In this document: piece by piece, positions 11,261 to 24,089 of the stretch
Position numbering within the stretch: position 1 is the stretch's first letter
Layout of the letters: each line of letters begins with the position of its first letter
From: Cristatella mucedo
Taxonomy: Eukaryota > Bryozoa > Phylactolaemata > Cristatellidae
Direction: 5' to 3'
Assembly (NCBI GenBank): GCA_009760855.2
Contig: WPIO01000052.1
Span: 436,001-500,000 of the forward strand
Length of the DNA stretch: 64,000 bases
Notes under the pieces: model-generated
The model's database searches: none
Seen by the model: the letters and a program-made list of their open reading frames with translations, nothing else
Told to the model about the DNA's origin: nothing
Made by a program: the position numbers and the translations under genes

Positions 11261-12289
11261 TACCTATCTGATCACATTGCTACTCCAATGAGCTCTCATC
11301 TAGTGTACTCAGTGGCCTGCAAATTTCACAGCCACAGGGGCCTAGCATAACCTACCGAACCTCAAAATACAATGACCAACCCTTCCTTGTTAGTTCGATG
11401 TCGTTCTCTACTGTATAAGAAATCGATTATGACATAACTGATTTCAGATGATTACTTAACTTAAAAACTGTCAACAATTTCCAGCACTCTCATAACCTGG
11501 TTCATCAAATAACCAAGGTTTCAGTACATTGATTCAAGCTGTAGTAAGGAGCTTCTCAAAGTTGCAAGTGGCTGCGGAAAGTGTGTTTGAGATATTAAGA
11601 TTTCTGGTAATCCTGTTAACGCGATAATTCGTCGACTTATTTCTGTCATGGCATGCTAGGAATATAAGTAAGTTTAAAGTTGTAACAGTAATATGAACTA
11701 GAATACCCATTCTGAACCTTTTGGCCTCTTATTGTCCTCTAAGCCATAAGTTCTGTAGTCGTTTGCCTGGCCGATGGTATGTCATGTTTTGGGTAGGTAC
11801 TACTAGAACCCCGATTTGTGCTTTGAAAAGCAATTCTCAATAAAATTTGGAATGACTATGATTTGCTGCAGTGGCGCATAATGTCTAGAACATTGTATTG
11901 TTAACAATGCCATAGTCTGGAAGGCCATTACTCCCCCCCCCCCGAATTCAAGCCCGGTCCTTATCACCAGGTAATTAAGAGCAGACCGGCACCTCTCCCA
12001 GCGCAAGCTGCAAACGGCCACATCTTGCACCAATCGCATGCTCACTGCCACAGCTAGCACTACCACAAATTGTCCATCGTTTAGCTCAAGCCAGCACCAG
12101 TAAATGATCTGACACCCCCCCCAGCACTAGCTGACCGATCGATCCTCCTGATGCCCCTTCGGCAGTAATCAGCAAGTCTTTTATCTCTGCAAGGAACCAC
12201 TAGCCCTCTTTATCAGAGGCTCCCTACTAAGCTTACTAACCAGGCTGCAGTCCTTTATCAAGCCAGCTTCAGCCGAATGGCTAGTCGAA
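11261..12289. other. Intron 4 segment; poly-C tract only
   Basis: A run of C lies at about 11,933-11,943 and a shorter C run at about 12,114-12,121. No gene or recognised element is visible. Confidence 0.4.
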
Positions 12290-12680
12290 AAGCTCCTAAC
12301 GACCTAAGCATTGAACTGGTGTGGTCTTCTTGCTAACGGTTATTTTGAAAATGGACACCAAGATTCTGCTCGAAGGCTGCAGGGGGCAGGTCCTGCCCAT
12401 GCTAATTTGGTGAATAGGGGTATCTGTTTCATTATTTAAAGTAACTTTTCCAATAAACATTAGGCCAGTCCCATTGCTATTCATCAAATTGACTGTCTGC
12501 CATCTAATGATAATTCTCAGCAATCAAAGCTGCAATAGAGTTGGGGTGATATGAGGTGTTGGAATTTCAGGAAGTGGCCAAGTATAGACTGTGCTAAGTG
12601 TAACCTACATAGAAATGAAAGCCTGTGCTATGTGTTAACTGTGCTTGGGATTTCATGAGCTAGATCTTCCTTTTTAAAAA
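12290..12680 (-). mobile_element. LINE family A, very old RT fragment
   Basis: On the minus strand, NSNGTGLMFIGK followed by a SSRILVSIFKITVS-like stretch aligns in order with LNDDKTNLLVIGK and AQNLDVMFQSDLS of the intact copy. The plus strand at 12,590-12,650 also matches the CATAGAAATGAAAGCC block. Strongly diverged. Confidence 0.45.
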
Positions 12681-13122
12681 CTCCAGTGCCATCTACTGGC
12701 CAGATCAACATTTCTTCCACTTAATAATTGATTAAAGAGCACTGCCCTCAGCTAAAGTGTAATTCAACTGTCTTGTTTAAGGAAAAATTAACCTTTGCCA
12801 TCAAGTCTTTACCCAGAGTTTAGTTTCTGAAGATGATATAACCTCATAATCCAAACCGTGAGTTTCAGTGCTTCAGCAAGGACATCTGTATTACCAGCTG
12901 GAAGCAGGAACACGATGTCTAGAGCACTTTAGCTACTAAATAAATGTGTCTCGTAAATCAGCACCTTTTACTTGTAGCCAGCACATGTACATTTTCCTCG
13001 TTTTGGGATTTTTCTTTCACCGTGTGGTCTAATGTTTTTTGCAGCTTGATGGCATCCATAGGTATTATCTGTAAAATGCTCTGAACTTTCTGAAATTTTG
13101 TGGAGCACCTGTTTGTCACTAT

Positions 13123-13123
13123 G

Positions 13124-13154
<31 letters not shown>

Positions 13155-13670
13155 TTCACTTGATAAAGCACCCTCAGAGAACTTAATCTCTCTCTAGGCG
13201 CTTTACATTTGCTGTAAAGTGAAATGCGATTGAATGGTAAGTAAAATCATGCTTGAAAAAACAAACGAAATGAATAATATGGTTAGGGGTGACATGCACA
13301 GGGTCAGCATGCAAATGTGGTTAGTGGCAGCATGCACAGTGTCAGCACGCATAACCACATCAAGGACGAATCACAGGGACCCACTAAATGCTGTCCTAAA
13401 TAGGTGTGTTTTTAGGTTCCTTTTAAATGTGGTCAGGTCAGGGGATGTTCTGACGCAGGTCGGGAGGGAGTTCCAGGCTTTGGGAGCATATGAACTAAAT
13501 GCACGGTCTCCAAAGAATTTAAGGTTTGTATGAGGTATTTCTAGACTGTTGGATTCCGAAAAGCAGGTGGTACGATGCTTAGCCTGATGGGGTAGTATAT
13601 CTGACAGATAGGCTGGAGCCATAGAATGAAGGGACCTAAAAGTGAGGGACAAAACCTTGAAGATGATATG
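13123..13670 (-). mobile_element. LINE family A, 3' copy
   Basis: An (AAT)n tail at 13,123-13,150 is followed on the plus strand by TTGATAAAGCACCCTCAGAG. The C-terminal RT frame is open on the minus strand from 13,371 to 13,652 (RSLHSMAPAYLSDILPHQAK). It is close in sequence to the copies at 2,992, 32,045 and 52,185, so it is comparatively young. It is truncated at about 13,665 inside the last intron-4 segment before exon 5. Confidence 0.8.
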
Positions 13671-13979
13671 GGTGTGCAGGTGGACTTACACTGTGTACCT
13701 GCTGAATTATGCTACCGTGCGACTAAGTCGTAGTGCAAATTCCAAGCAGCAGCTTTCGGCAAATCAGTTTCTAGAGTTTTCAATGGTGCTTTATCCTCAT
13801 CCGTCTTCTCTCTCTTTCTTGGAAGACGGACGGAATTTGTATTGTTTCTGCATAAAGAACAGAGACAATATCAATTCACACTTTGGGTGGTTTCTGACTG
13901 CAGTCTCTTATCATCACATTTTGATGGGTTTGTCGAGGCTGTTGATTTAGCAGTGTATGTCAATTTCTCTCTTTTGCAG

Positions 13980-14085
13980 GAACTGATTGCTTGCACGAGA
14001 GACTGTGTGTATTTAATAACGACTACCAGCTCCGATGCTAGGTTTGCTGTTCTATCCCGAATTATGAAGCGTCTAGATTGGGCAG
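13980..14085 (+). CDS. Host WD40 gene, exon 5
   Basis: The exon is 106 nt long. The acceptor is TCTCTCTTTTGCAG (strong polypyrimidine tract, ending 13979) and the donor is GTGCGT (14086). It enters in phase 0 and leaves in phase 1. The peptide is ELIACTRDCVYLITTT.. ..AVLSRIMKRLDWA, a propeller strand set. The entry phase matches exon 4 across a 9.8-kb, repeat-filled intron and the exit phase matches exon 6. Confidence 0.6.
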
Positions 14086-15024
14086 GTGCGTCTGAATGTG
14101 CTCACCCAATGCAGATTTGTGTACTGCAATCTCTGCTGCACAGCTAGTGCATTCATAAATAAAACTATCACTTAGAAGGATGTATGCTTTTACGTTCTTC
14201 CTTTGGGCGGCCTTCTCATTTATCCGACCACTGCTACTCCAAAACAGCTTTCCACACCTTCCCAATACGACCCACAGTTCAGGCAGATTGATATGCAGAA
14301 CCTAGTCCAAAATTGAACTAAACTAGATTTGTAAGCATCATTGTTAGTACTAGGTTTGGATACACTGGCATGCAGTAAAGCACATTTTCTCTTGATTTTG
14401 CATGAGTTTGAGTTTTGAGACAAAAGGCAATCCTGTGCCCACTCCAAGCTTCATAATAGGCTGCTAAGGCTATTCTGCCTTTCTTTTAAGGTCGAGACAG
14501 CTGGTTGCGAATATGATTAAACACACTGTAGGTAAACACATTGGTGTGCAGTGTATGTGCAATTGAGTGCTAGAGCATTAAATTGCAGTTGATTATCTGT
14601 GAAGATAGCTGAGTCGGATGTCTTGGGCTCAGGAAAGGAGGGCCGAGATTCACCTTTAGCTCATTCAGCCGTTGTGTATTTGATCGTAGTCGAAGTCCGG
14701 TTAACTTTGCACATTTGTGCTGGTGCGGGTGCTACATTGCACATCTTTGTCCATGCCGGCATCCCTAAGGTTGGCAAACCTGATGATATCTGAATGTTTT
14801 TTGGTTCTTTGTTACTGTTTCGGTCACTGCACATGGCAAACTGTATGCCCTGCTTTGGAGCACCCTTTGTGGTGCTGCACACTACCAGCATTTCTGCCTC
14901 CTCACTACTTCGCACTAGCTTAAGAGCTCTCAGCTGTTTCGTGTGTAGTTTTCACTGTTATGTCTCAATGTGCCCACTATCTCATACAGCACTTAATAGT
15001 ATTGAACTGGGTGTTTATGTGCAC

Positions 15025-17640
15025 TTAATAATAATAACAATAATGCATTGTGCAGCCCCTGTCAGGAGAACTTAGTTTCTGTCTAGGTACTTTTCATGTA
15101 CTGTAAAGGAAACATGATTGAATGGTTCGTGGTAGTCTCGTCAATTGCAACAAGCAGATTATGGTCAGATGTAATATGCACAACTTGAGCATGCAAATAA
15201 GGTTAGTTACAGCATGCACGGTGTCTGCACACGTCAGCTCACTAAGGACGAATCACATTAATCTATTAATCGCTATTATAAATAAATGCATTTTTAGCTT
15301 CTTCCTTTTAAATGTTGTCCATTCTGGGGATGTCACGACATCTGTCGGATCGAGTTCCGAGGTTTGGGTGCCTGCGAACTAAACGCATGACCTGCATAGG
15401 ATTCGAGGTTCGTACAAGGTGTAGCTAAATAATTTGATTTCGAAAAGCAAATATTATAGTACGGTGTTTAGCTCGGCGGGGAAGTAGTTCGGATAGGTAG
15501 GCTGGAGGCAAAGATTGAGGTGACCTGAAAGTGTGTAAGAGAACCTTAAAGTATATGTGCTGCTTGACTGGGAGCTAGTGCATGTCGGCTGGAAAATGAC
15601 CCTTAAGTTTTTCAATTTCTGAATTAAACTTGGTTTTTCCAGAACTATTAAGCTGGTTTTACCCTCATTCAATTGAGGAACGTTTGCTGCCACCAATGTT
15701 TAGATGGCGTCAATACGTGCAGCAAGGGAGTTTAGATAACTCAATGTGATGGGGGCTGGAAGGGATCAAATTAAAGGCACTGCTAAGTTTCATCTGCATA
15801 GAAATGAAAGCCCAGATTGTGCTTGGCGATCACATCGGCAAGAGGGAAAGTATACACCGTGAAAAAAACCTGATCTAGTACAGAGACCTGTAGTGTACTC
15901 CATACTTCAGCGGTTCCTCACGTGATCTTTGTCGGTTCGCATCCATACTATGAAGTCTCCCTATGAGATAGGACACGAACCATTGTAATGCTGTGCCACT
16001 GAGGCCCAGGCTAGATGAGAGGCCCTCGAGAAAGACTCGGTGATCGGTGGCATCGAAATCTGCTCTGTTCGTTCAAAACGAGTAGAGAGACTCTGCCTGA
16101 GTCTGCATTCCTAAGAAGGTCGTTATACTTCCTGAAGCAATGCTGATTTGGTCGGGTGACTAGCTCCACAACTGGTCTGATACTTGCTAGTTTCAAAATT
16201 TCAATATATGAGTTCAGCTGCTGTACCACAAGATGTTCTCGTGTTTTTGACAGGAACATTAGAAGGGAGACTGGTTGGGAGTTGCTCCAGTTCTCCAGTG
16301 ATAATAGTCTAGAATTCTAGTAAGTAGTCTAGTGATGCTTTCTAAATTAGTAGCGTCACTGCAGCCTGCTTGAAAGGTGCTAGAACATGACCTGATGCTA
16401 ATGACATTTTGACATTGCTAGTTATTCATGGCAGCAGCAGATCTATGCAGCACAGAAGCTGGACAGTGGGAACAGGGTCTCGAGGACTAGTTGTCTTCTG
16501 TGGTTGGGATATAAAATTCAGGTGAAGTCACTCGTGACCTCTTTTTATGTAAACATTAAGAATGTAAACATTAGGATGCTGCACGGAATTGTGGGACAGG
16601 AATCCAGAGGAGATGCTGCCACTCTAGGGATCGACTCACTGATCTTTTCTATCATGATGACAAAGAAGCTAGATATGCGATCAGGATTACCGCAAGGATC
16701 ACTAATTAAGGAACTAACCTGAGATCAGTTAAGAAGATGTTGGATCCTATACATCAGCATTTTTTTATTGTGCATCTGCGAGTCGACGATTTTTTAGAGA
16801 AGCTACTGGGCCTTTGCTAGTATCTGTTGGCATAACCTACAGTGGTCCTCATATGCCAGTCGATGGACAGGTCCTCATATGCCTGTTGATGGACAGTCAG
16901 TCCTGATCTTGTGTGTGGTGTTTTAAGCTTGAGCTTAGTTTATCTAGCAAGTTTAATGCCTTGGGTGAGCCGTCTGTACAAGGGTGCACAGTAGGTTTAG
17001 TCGGAGGAACAAACTCGTCGAGCATATTAGCTACTGACGTGTTGTAGCAATCTACCAATGATGACAGGTCAGAAGCAAGATTGGGCAGCAGGGGAAGATA
17101 TTCTCGCGTGGACAGCATCGGTATCAAGCGTCTTGAGGTTTAACTATTCAAGTTTGTCTTTAAATATGGAAGAGGGCACGAACTGTAGACTGAATGAGAA
17201 CCGCATGTAGTCAGATAAGCAAAATTTGATAATAATTATGTGATAACATGCAGGTCTATGATAAAATTTGGTCGCATGCATTACCCTTGATGTGAGCAAT
17301 GTTGTGCATATGAGCCACAAGGTAAAATGAGTCAGTCGTTGCACGAAATTGGGTACTGAACGTGCCAGATAAGTTATTAAAAGTAATAAAAAAATCTATA
17401 ACGTGAAAAGACTGATTCCTTGCACACAGAATCAAAATGAGATCAGATAAATCAGAAATCAAATAGGACTGGATACCAGGGGTCGGTAGAATACTGCCAT
17501 CATTGGCAGCTTGTTGTTGCTAGAACTAAAAATACAAGTTCGAAAGATTGCTTCGAGAGGACTACAAACATCCAGAAGGTGAAGGATTAAAATTTTATAA
17601 CGGTGACTTTACTAGTTTTTATTTATCTAGGGGTATCATA
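15025..17640 (-). mobile_element. LINE family A, near full-length decayed copy with EN and RT
   Basis: This is the most complete family A copy. The 3' end with an AAT tail is at about 15,026-15,046 on the plus strand. The RT C-terminal and thumb region is at 15,280-15,700, and RT core blocks are at 15,780-16,270. The loop before RT motif 1 is at 16,400-16,700, and a linker (DLSSLVDCYNTSVANMLDEF) is at 16,897-17,127. An APE-type endonuclease relic lies at 17,256-17,640: AVFYRP, FFITFNNLSGTF and AHMHNIAHIKGNACDQI correspond to the YRP, GDFN and THxxGxxLD regions. Stops and frameshifts are frequent. It shows that family A is an APE-endonuclease non-LTR element of CR1/L2 type. Confidence 0.7.
16843..16897. 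repeat. Short direct duplication, about 26 bp
   Basis: TCCTCATATGCCAGTCGATGG followed directly by TCCTCATATGCCTGTTGATGG: two near-identical units inside the decayed LINE. Confidence 0.7.
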
Positions 17641-18215
17641 GAAGAAGAAGTCTGTCTATGATTGAATAGTTAGCCGATTTTCGCCAGTTCTCGGTCATGA
17701 TGGACGCCGTTTTGAGTTACTATTTGATATGTTACCGTTGGTTCATGGCACATTAAGTGAGAATTCTAAAGAGAAGGGTTAACCTATCTAGACATCAGCT
17801 GGGACTTTATTCATTAATAGCAGAAAATCTGCACTTAAACGTCTGTTTAAGGATCTTACGCCACATTCAGCTCCCCATTAGGTTCTTTCGGAAAGAAGTC
17901 ATGTGCTTCTGCATTATGACTTACCAGTTCAATCTACTCAGGTAATAAACTTGGAACTCGTGGTTCAGGTTTGGAACCTACTTTCTCTGTTTTTGTATGT
18001 GAATTATTTTATAGGATCTCTGAAAGTCTATTTTGAACACGGCTTGAGTTACTGGAGCCTATTGTTTACTCTAATTTATGTGGTATATACATACTTCACA
18101 AAGTTACGTAGAAGTTTTAGCCTTTGAGCTTTCTCTTAATAGTAGCTACCTTGGTGTGTGACGAAACTGCACATGGAATACCCTTATTCTTTATTTGCTT
18201 CTGTTTTCGGTGTAG

Positions 18216-18371
18216 CCCTGATCAGGAACCAACAGCTTGTTGGATACCGCCTTGGCAGTATCAGTGTCTTGCAGTTGTATTTTTCTGGTGGAATGACGGA
18301 AGTGAGTGAACTTATGAGTTTCGTTGGACATTCAAAGCCCATAACGGACGTGATAGTCGTCGCAGATATCC
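18216..18371 (+). CDS. Host WD40 gene, exon 6
   Basis: The exon is 156 nt long, with acceptor GGTGTAG ending at 18215 and donor GTAAGT at 18372, and phase 1 on both sides. The peptide is ..LIRNQQLVGYRLGSISVLQL.. ..LMSFVGHSKPITDVIVVADI. GHSKPITDVIVV is the GH-dipeptide start of a WD repeat, which continues in exon 7 as PTLFMSSSADGTIRLFD, a textbook blade split by an intron. Confidence 0.75.
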
Positions 18372-18714
18372 GTAAGTGTATGCACATTGCAGCTTTTTTG
18401 CAGACCCTTACCAGTATCTCGATTCTGCTGCAGATCGCTCCGGATTTCAGGGGCAAACTCAGTCATCCGTATTTCGCACATGAAGGCAAACGACATTTAC
18501 TTAACCGGAACTAATTGCTATAAATTTTTATAAATCAGTGTAATAAAGACACATATGGATTGAATATTTCTAGTAACTACATTCACACATCTATCATCAT
18601 GTATGTAATTAGATTCTATAGAATGCTTAAGATTTGTATGAGCAGTGATCAATTTTCAACTGCAATGACTATCAAATTTAAAACTCCGTTAGCCTCCAAA
18701 CAGACAACGTTCTT

Positions 18715-18785
18715 ACAATGTAATATAATGTATCTCAGCATGTAGCACCACGATGCCACAAAGACTAAGTGGGTGTTACGTGCAA
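18715..18785 (-). mobile_element. LINE family B, 3'-terminal fragment
   Basis: TGTAATATAATGTATCTC..CACAAAGACTAAGTGGGTGTTACG is the complement of the family B 3' end. About 70 bp remain, in intron 6. Confidence 0.6.
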
Positions 18786-19038
18786 GACCATTATCAATAG
18801 CACAATCAATGGAAATTCTGTGTGGAGTTTTTTCATTGTTTAGAAGAAATTGGCCAGTATCCATCCAGCAAGGCTCAAAGCCCCAATCTTTCATCGGTAT
18901 ACCTCTAGAAGTAACCGAATGAGAGAAATCTTCCTTGTGGTGCAGTGTAGGATATTCGACCGTGTTTCACGTTTTGCCTGAGTATGTAGCTTGCATTAAA
19001 TATCCCATTTGTTCATGCAAAATAATTTTCAATTTTAG

Positions 19039-19207
19039 CAACGTTGTTCATGTCAAGCTCAGCTGATGGTACTATCAGATTGTTCGATCGTTCAAGACCA
19101 ATTAACAAATACATTGCTGAAATGTCCAAGTTCGACCGGGCAGATGTGCGAATTAACACTGTTTGCGGTAATGGACTTTATGGCCTCAGTGTGGCAAAGG
19201 AAAACAG
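19039..19207 (+). CDS. Host WD40 gene, exon 7
   Basis: The exon is 169 nt long. The acceptor TTTTAG ends at 19038 and the exon stops at CAG|GTTTGT (19208). Entry is phase 1 and exit is phase 2. It contains SSSADGTIRLFDRSRPINKY, the D-x-x-x-L-F-D end of a WD repeat, then ..VRINTVCGNGLYGLSVAKEN, which runs straight into RMVAVWSLESGRIL of exon 8. The earlier GGTAATGG at about 19,157 could be a cryptic donor, but using it would break the phase with exon 8. Confidence 0.75.
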
Positions 19208-19410
19208 GTTTGTTGATTGAGCATAACCATCATTCAAAGCAGGTGACATTTCGAACCCGACTGTGCATGGTTACTCGAGGGCTTTGCTCGGGGTGCATTA
19301 AACTAAGACTTCTGTATGATTCTTTCTGTTTCTTTATCCATGTTTAATCTAGATGCTTAGAAATATTTGAGATTCAACTCTGATCTTTTAGGTATTTGTG
19401 ATATGTCTCT

Positions 19411-19416
19411 GTAAGT

Positions 19417-19462
<46 letters not shown>
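19411..19462. repeat. (GT)n microsatellite
   Basis: About 25 GT units with one early interruption, in the short intron between exons 7 and 8. Confidence 0.95.
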
Positions 19463-19466
<4 letters not shown>

Positions 19467-19586
19467 AAGTTTGCCAGATACAACAGCATGAGCAATGCTT
19501 GCGTTCTGCGGCTGTGCACTCTTCATTAAGTAAGGTTGCACTGGTTGTTTCTGTTCGCCCTTAACATTGATGACTTCTGTGTTTAG

Positions 19587-19947
19587 GATGGTCGCAGTGT
19601 GGAGTCTGGAGAGTGGCAGGATTTTACACAAGCTCTATCATCTTGGCGGACCTGGAGACCTAATGGATGCCTTTGTACTTGGCCAGTATATTGTAACTGC
19701 TGATATCAGTAATTTATTCATATGGAAACTTGAAGACTCTGCTGATATTAGCAGTCCTTTCTCGACCATAAATCTGCATGGTTATTGCAACATGTTTGCG
19801 AAGTCTGACTCGGAGGTCATTGTCATATCAAAGGAATCAGTGATGGAGCTAGAGTTACCTACTTGTAATGTCGTTATGACGAGATCTCTGCCGAAAAGAA
19901 AACGCATCATCAGCCTGAGCTGGAGCCCATTGGGTCTTGCACTCTTA
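19587..19947 (+). CDS. Host WD40 gene, exon 8
   Basis: This is the longest exon (361 nt). The acceptor GTGTTTAG ends at 19586 and the donor GTAGGT is at 19948. Entry is phase 2 and exit is phase 0. It holds two clear WD strands, MVAVWSLESGRILHKL and QYIVTADISNLFIWKLED, and later ..SLSWSPLGLALL. This exon is the best single evidence for a WD40 propeller. A second possible donor 4 bp downstream would give phase 1 and does not fit exon 9. Confidence 0.8.
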
Positions 19948-20149
19948 GTAGGTGTCACCTGGCCGTATTGATGACGTCTGCAGTTTTATGTTTATGCCTG
20001 TATTTATTTCTGTAGTTCTATTTAATGTAACAAGGGCTGTTTCTTCAAGTCTTAAAGTTATACAAATCTACAAGTTCCAAAAATCTTAAATTTTTTTAGT
20101 TCTATTGTTGTATGTCACATAAAACGAACGTAAAAATAGTTATGATAAT

Positions 20150-20620
20150 GATATTTTTTAAGCACCCTTAGAGAACTCAAACTCTCTCTAGGCGCTTTAC
20201 ATTTGCTGCAATGTAAGTACCTGTGCTACCTAAGTAGACCGTCATACACTCGAAGCAGTGTTGACTCCGTGAATGAAAGTTCTCTTGCTCTAGTGTTGCT
20301 TTCTTGAGTTGTCGCCTACAGCCTTTTTTATCGGTTCCTGGATATGACCTTAGGCTAATGACATATTAAGGATGTTAGTTATGCATGGCAGCAGCAGATC
20401 AATGCATCGTAGAAGAAGCACGGTGGGAATAGGGTCCAGAGGAATAGTTGTCTTCTGCGATTGGGATATGAACTTCAGGACGAGGTCACTAGTGACCTTC
20501 TTGAACGTAGACATTCAGGTATTGCAAGGAATTGAAGGACAGCTCGATGAATCAGAAATGGCTCATCCAGAGCTGGCTAGATATATCAATTTTATTAGTG
20601 GACATGCAATTCTATGAAAA
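20150..20620 (-). mobile_element. LINE family A, internally deleted copy
   Basis: The 3' end (CCCTTAGAGAACTCAAACTC, TAGGCGCTTTACATTTGC) lies at 20,160-20,215. It is followed almost directly by the RT N-terminal block (CATGGCAGCAGCAGATC, GGAATAGGGTCCAG) that sits 1.3 kb further away in the 15,025-17,640 copy. The middle of RT is missing. Confidence 0.65.
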
Positions 20621-21844
20621 TGTTGCTAAATAAGCTTCTCGTAAGTTTTTCCTTAGGGTTTCGTTATGTCAACAGCCAGTGCCCCACTGCTATTAGGATC
20701 AAGCCTTGCTACACATTTAGCTGCCTCGGAATGCAATCGACTATTTTGTCGGTCCATGAGTTCGATGTGTAACAAAGTGTAGAAGACTCCCAGCCTTGAA
20801 CTCGTTTAAACTTATTTATTGATTTTCTAACGAGCTTTTGTAATTAGCCTATGCTCGTTTTATCATATTACCAAGTGAGACCTGCTTTATTCATCTTACA
20901 AGTTATCGTTAATATGATGTTTATTTTTTCCTTGCAAAATTATGAGCTAGTGTACCAAAGAGCTTGTTTGCTAATGACTGACTTACGATTGAACTTGCAG
21001 TTGTAGTTGACCGTCTGTGAGTAATTATAAAAATACTTTTTGGTAATGGTATCAAAATTTGAAAAGGCAGAGTTAGCTCAGAGAATTAATGTATTTCTTT
21101 TGAAAAATTCGCCAGTGTGGATCAATCCATCAGCAATATCGCGGGTTTCTTCGCAGATTGCATCAAGTATAGCTGTAATCAGGATTTCTTCTCCGAGCTG
21201 TTGATACTTTGGATGTTCGGAATGGCATAATCCCTGTAAGGCCTACTGTTTTTCGGGTGTTTTGTGAAGATAATTGCTGATGTCAGATGCAGTATTTATA
21301 TCACGGTCCATTAGGTGCTCGTGGGTCGGGGCAGTTTCTATTGTTGGTAGGGTGTGAGGATCATAATTTGCTCACCTCAGCTGTTCAATTGATGCTCAAC
21401 ATTGTGTTATACCTGTGAGAAGTCTCAGTTTAGGATCGGTATGAATTAAGCAGCATCCTGTGTTTAACTGCATTGTCCTCTTCATGGTCGGCTGACTCAC
21501 TGTCCACATTCAACTGCAGCTGTAGTTTGAGGATTACGATGGGTCATTAATGATATCCAGCAGTGATCATGCAACCTCTGCACTCTTGAACATTTTCTCT
21601 GTATTTGAGTTACTCCTTGGTTCTGAGAAAGGTCATTTATTTATATAGCTTAAAAGAAACTTATAGAGCAAAGACGGATACTGCTATGTACCTGGCTGTC
21701 ACTGCATTTTATTCTCAGAAGAACAATGAAGATATTGCATGTTTAAGATTGATGAAAGGTGCTATATGCTGTGTGAGATATGGCAGTAGATTTTTGTTTA
21801 ATTTATTTTACATACAATTGTCATATAAGTGTGTTTGTTTTTAG
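20621..21844. other. Intron 8 remainder, nothing recognised
   Basis: AT-rich, with no exon supported by phase and homology. A stretch at 21,520-21,605 (frame with LMISSSDHATSALL) looks slightly blade-like but has no convincing splice pair. Confidence 0.4.
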
Positions 21845-22190
21845 ATTGATCCCGACCAGCCCACAGTGCATTTTATTGTCGACGAGTCCTCTCGATCAAA
21901 GGTGCTGGCAGGTCAGCCTTGTCTTGAGACCTTTGGTCCCCAGATAACCAGCATCCACAGATGCCAGAATATGCTCGTCCTAGCATTCCATCAACATGTG
22001 GTATTCTTTAACTTCGAGAAGAGTTCTATCCTGACAAGCTTCGAAATGAAAAGACCAATCTTGATTAAGTCTTCTAGTACCATCATTGGTGTCCAAAGTG
22101 GCCTTGCTATCCACTTTTTTGAGGTCAACAATAGTGTCACCAAGCTTGGAAACCTCAAGCTATCTAGCGTCAAAGATACTGCTGCTCTGT
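21845..22190 (+). CDS. Host WD40 gene, exon 9
   Basis: The exon is 346 nt long. The acceptor TTTTTAG ends at 21844 and the donor GTAAGT is at 22191. Entry is phase 0 and exit is phase 1. The peptide contains CQNMLVLAFHQHVVFFNFEK, IIGVQSGLAIHFFEVNN and KLSSVKDTAAL. A homologous exon lies at 52,973-53,327 with the same phases. Spliced to exon 10, the junction reads ..ALSSDG.., a typical WD turn, which supports direct joining despite the 5.5-kb intron. Confidence 0.75.
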
Positions 22191-24089
22191 GTAAGTTAAA
22201 ATCTCATTGATTGAGAGGAAAGGAACAAGGCAAATTGTCTAGTTGTGCTATTTTTTGTGTTCGAAAGCCTGGTAATTTTAGGTAAGGTACACTGTATAGG
22301 CATGATATTTGTAATGGCTTCCTGCGAGTCCATGTAAACCAATACCAAGCTTAAATATCAAAATTAGAGGCCATTATTTAAATACTTCTTTTAATTAAAC
22401 CAATTGTAGCTTAGGTTACTGTTTACAGCTGCATTGAGATATATTGGAAACTTGTATTACTTAAGCTTTAATTTTGTTCCACGAGGTACTTTTTAGAGTG
22501 GATCTGGTCAAGATCTATTTGTTTAACTGCAAAACAGCACTGAATTTATTATGTCAATTTAGCATTCATATGGGCAAGAGCCATGGCATTCTCCAAGTGC
22601 CTATCTACTAAAGAGTGTCTCGGGAAATGCGTCTCTTAGCACAGAATTAGAAATCGTTTACGTTGGCAAGAAGAAGACTGGGTGAACTTCATTGCTGCTT
22701 AGCAAAGTCACATGCAAGGTCGCATTCAATGCATGGCAGGCCCGTGCACTTATTCGTTCTCCTTTCTTTCTTAGAGGCTTGTACATGCTTAGCCTCAAGT
22801 TATGAATGCGAATATTTTCTCGTGTATTGAAAATATCAAGGCACCTCCTAACCTAAGTATACTTTAAGCTCCTTCCGTGAGGTGAACTTGCATCAAAAGC
22901 CGTCTGACAACATCTGGTTGATTTAGGCTTCGTATGTGACATTTTGCCTGTGAATTCTAAACATTAGTGCAATGAAATCATCGCACCACTGTGCCTAATA
23001 CTTAAAAGGGGCATCGTTCTCCCACTGCCATTCTTGTTCTTGCACATGCTGACTCCTGATGTGAGCACACTAATGCTGCTACCGATAAATGGATTTATAT
23101 CAGCTGTCTACTGCATGGTAATCAGCCGCAAAGTGAGAGATTTAGCTCTTTGGGGCGATAACAGCAATTTGTTTTTATTAATAATGTAGCAGAACTGCAT
23201 ATGCATGCTGGGATGGCTATCTGCACCTGACTGTCTTGGCATCCCCATCTGCTTCTTATCTACTTTGTTTCGTACGATCAAACTTGTAACTTAAGTGCAG
23301 CAGGATATCACATTGAATAATTTGCTGGGACCTGTTTGCCTTTGATTAGCCATTTTCCTATCTATCACTTTCTCTCTTTCTTTCGTTGTCTCAGTCTGTC
23401 TCCCTTTCTTGTGTGCCCCTGCCTCTAGAGTGGCATTGCAGTTTCATTGGTGGCCAGTTACCTTCATCTCTTTACAATGTCACTGCTGACATTGTAAATT
23501 TTTCATCTGCACTTGGGACTACATACCTAGCGACTAGCTGAATGGTAGGTACTTCTCGCTGGTTGGGGCTTAGAGAGGTGGCTGGGCTAAATTCGATCCT
23601 TTAGGCGCATAGCTGGCCCCGAGAATAGACATGATCTCTGCTAGAAGATGTGACTGGCTCTGGCAATGTATGCTTTTCGTCACCTTGAAAATATCAGCCT
23701 CCTTTAAAATATCTGACGTCCGACTAGAACCTTCATCTCAAGTTGTAGGTTCTACTACTATGCCTCTCTTATAGCAAAACTGCCAAAATGCCTTCAAGAC
23801 GTATACATAATAAGTATATAATAAGTATATATAGTATATATAGTAATACACAATATATATATATATATATATATAAGGCCTCAATATGGCTTCAAGATTG
23901 GCCTTCCGAGTTGCAAATAATGTCATTCTGGTGTTTTCTTTGATGTGGGGGCTCGCTGTCACCAGTAAACTTACACCTCAACTTTTTGCTCTGGCCTTCA
24001 AGGAAGTTTCTCTAATACACAGATTCTGTGTTTGTTGAGTTTCATATAGTCTTTATTGCAGGTTAGTATTTCAACTATGATACCTGTTT
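22191..24089. other. Intron 9, left part; (TA)n microsatellite
   Basis: No exon or element was recognised. An AT-rich microsatellite (TATATA.., about 23,805-23,875) is the only clear feature. Confidence 0.5.

Noticed and set aside
13123-13150. CRISPR-like or regulatory direct repeats from ATT/AAT runs
   Set aside because: They are simple-sequence tails of LINE copies; no spacer-repeat structure exists in the window.
13234-13533. Plus-strand frames such as 3,200-3,448 and 13,234-13,533 as genes
   Set aside because: They are antisense shadows of the LINE family A 3' end.
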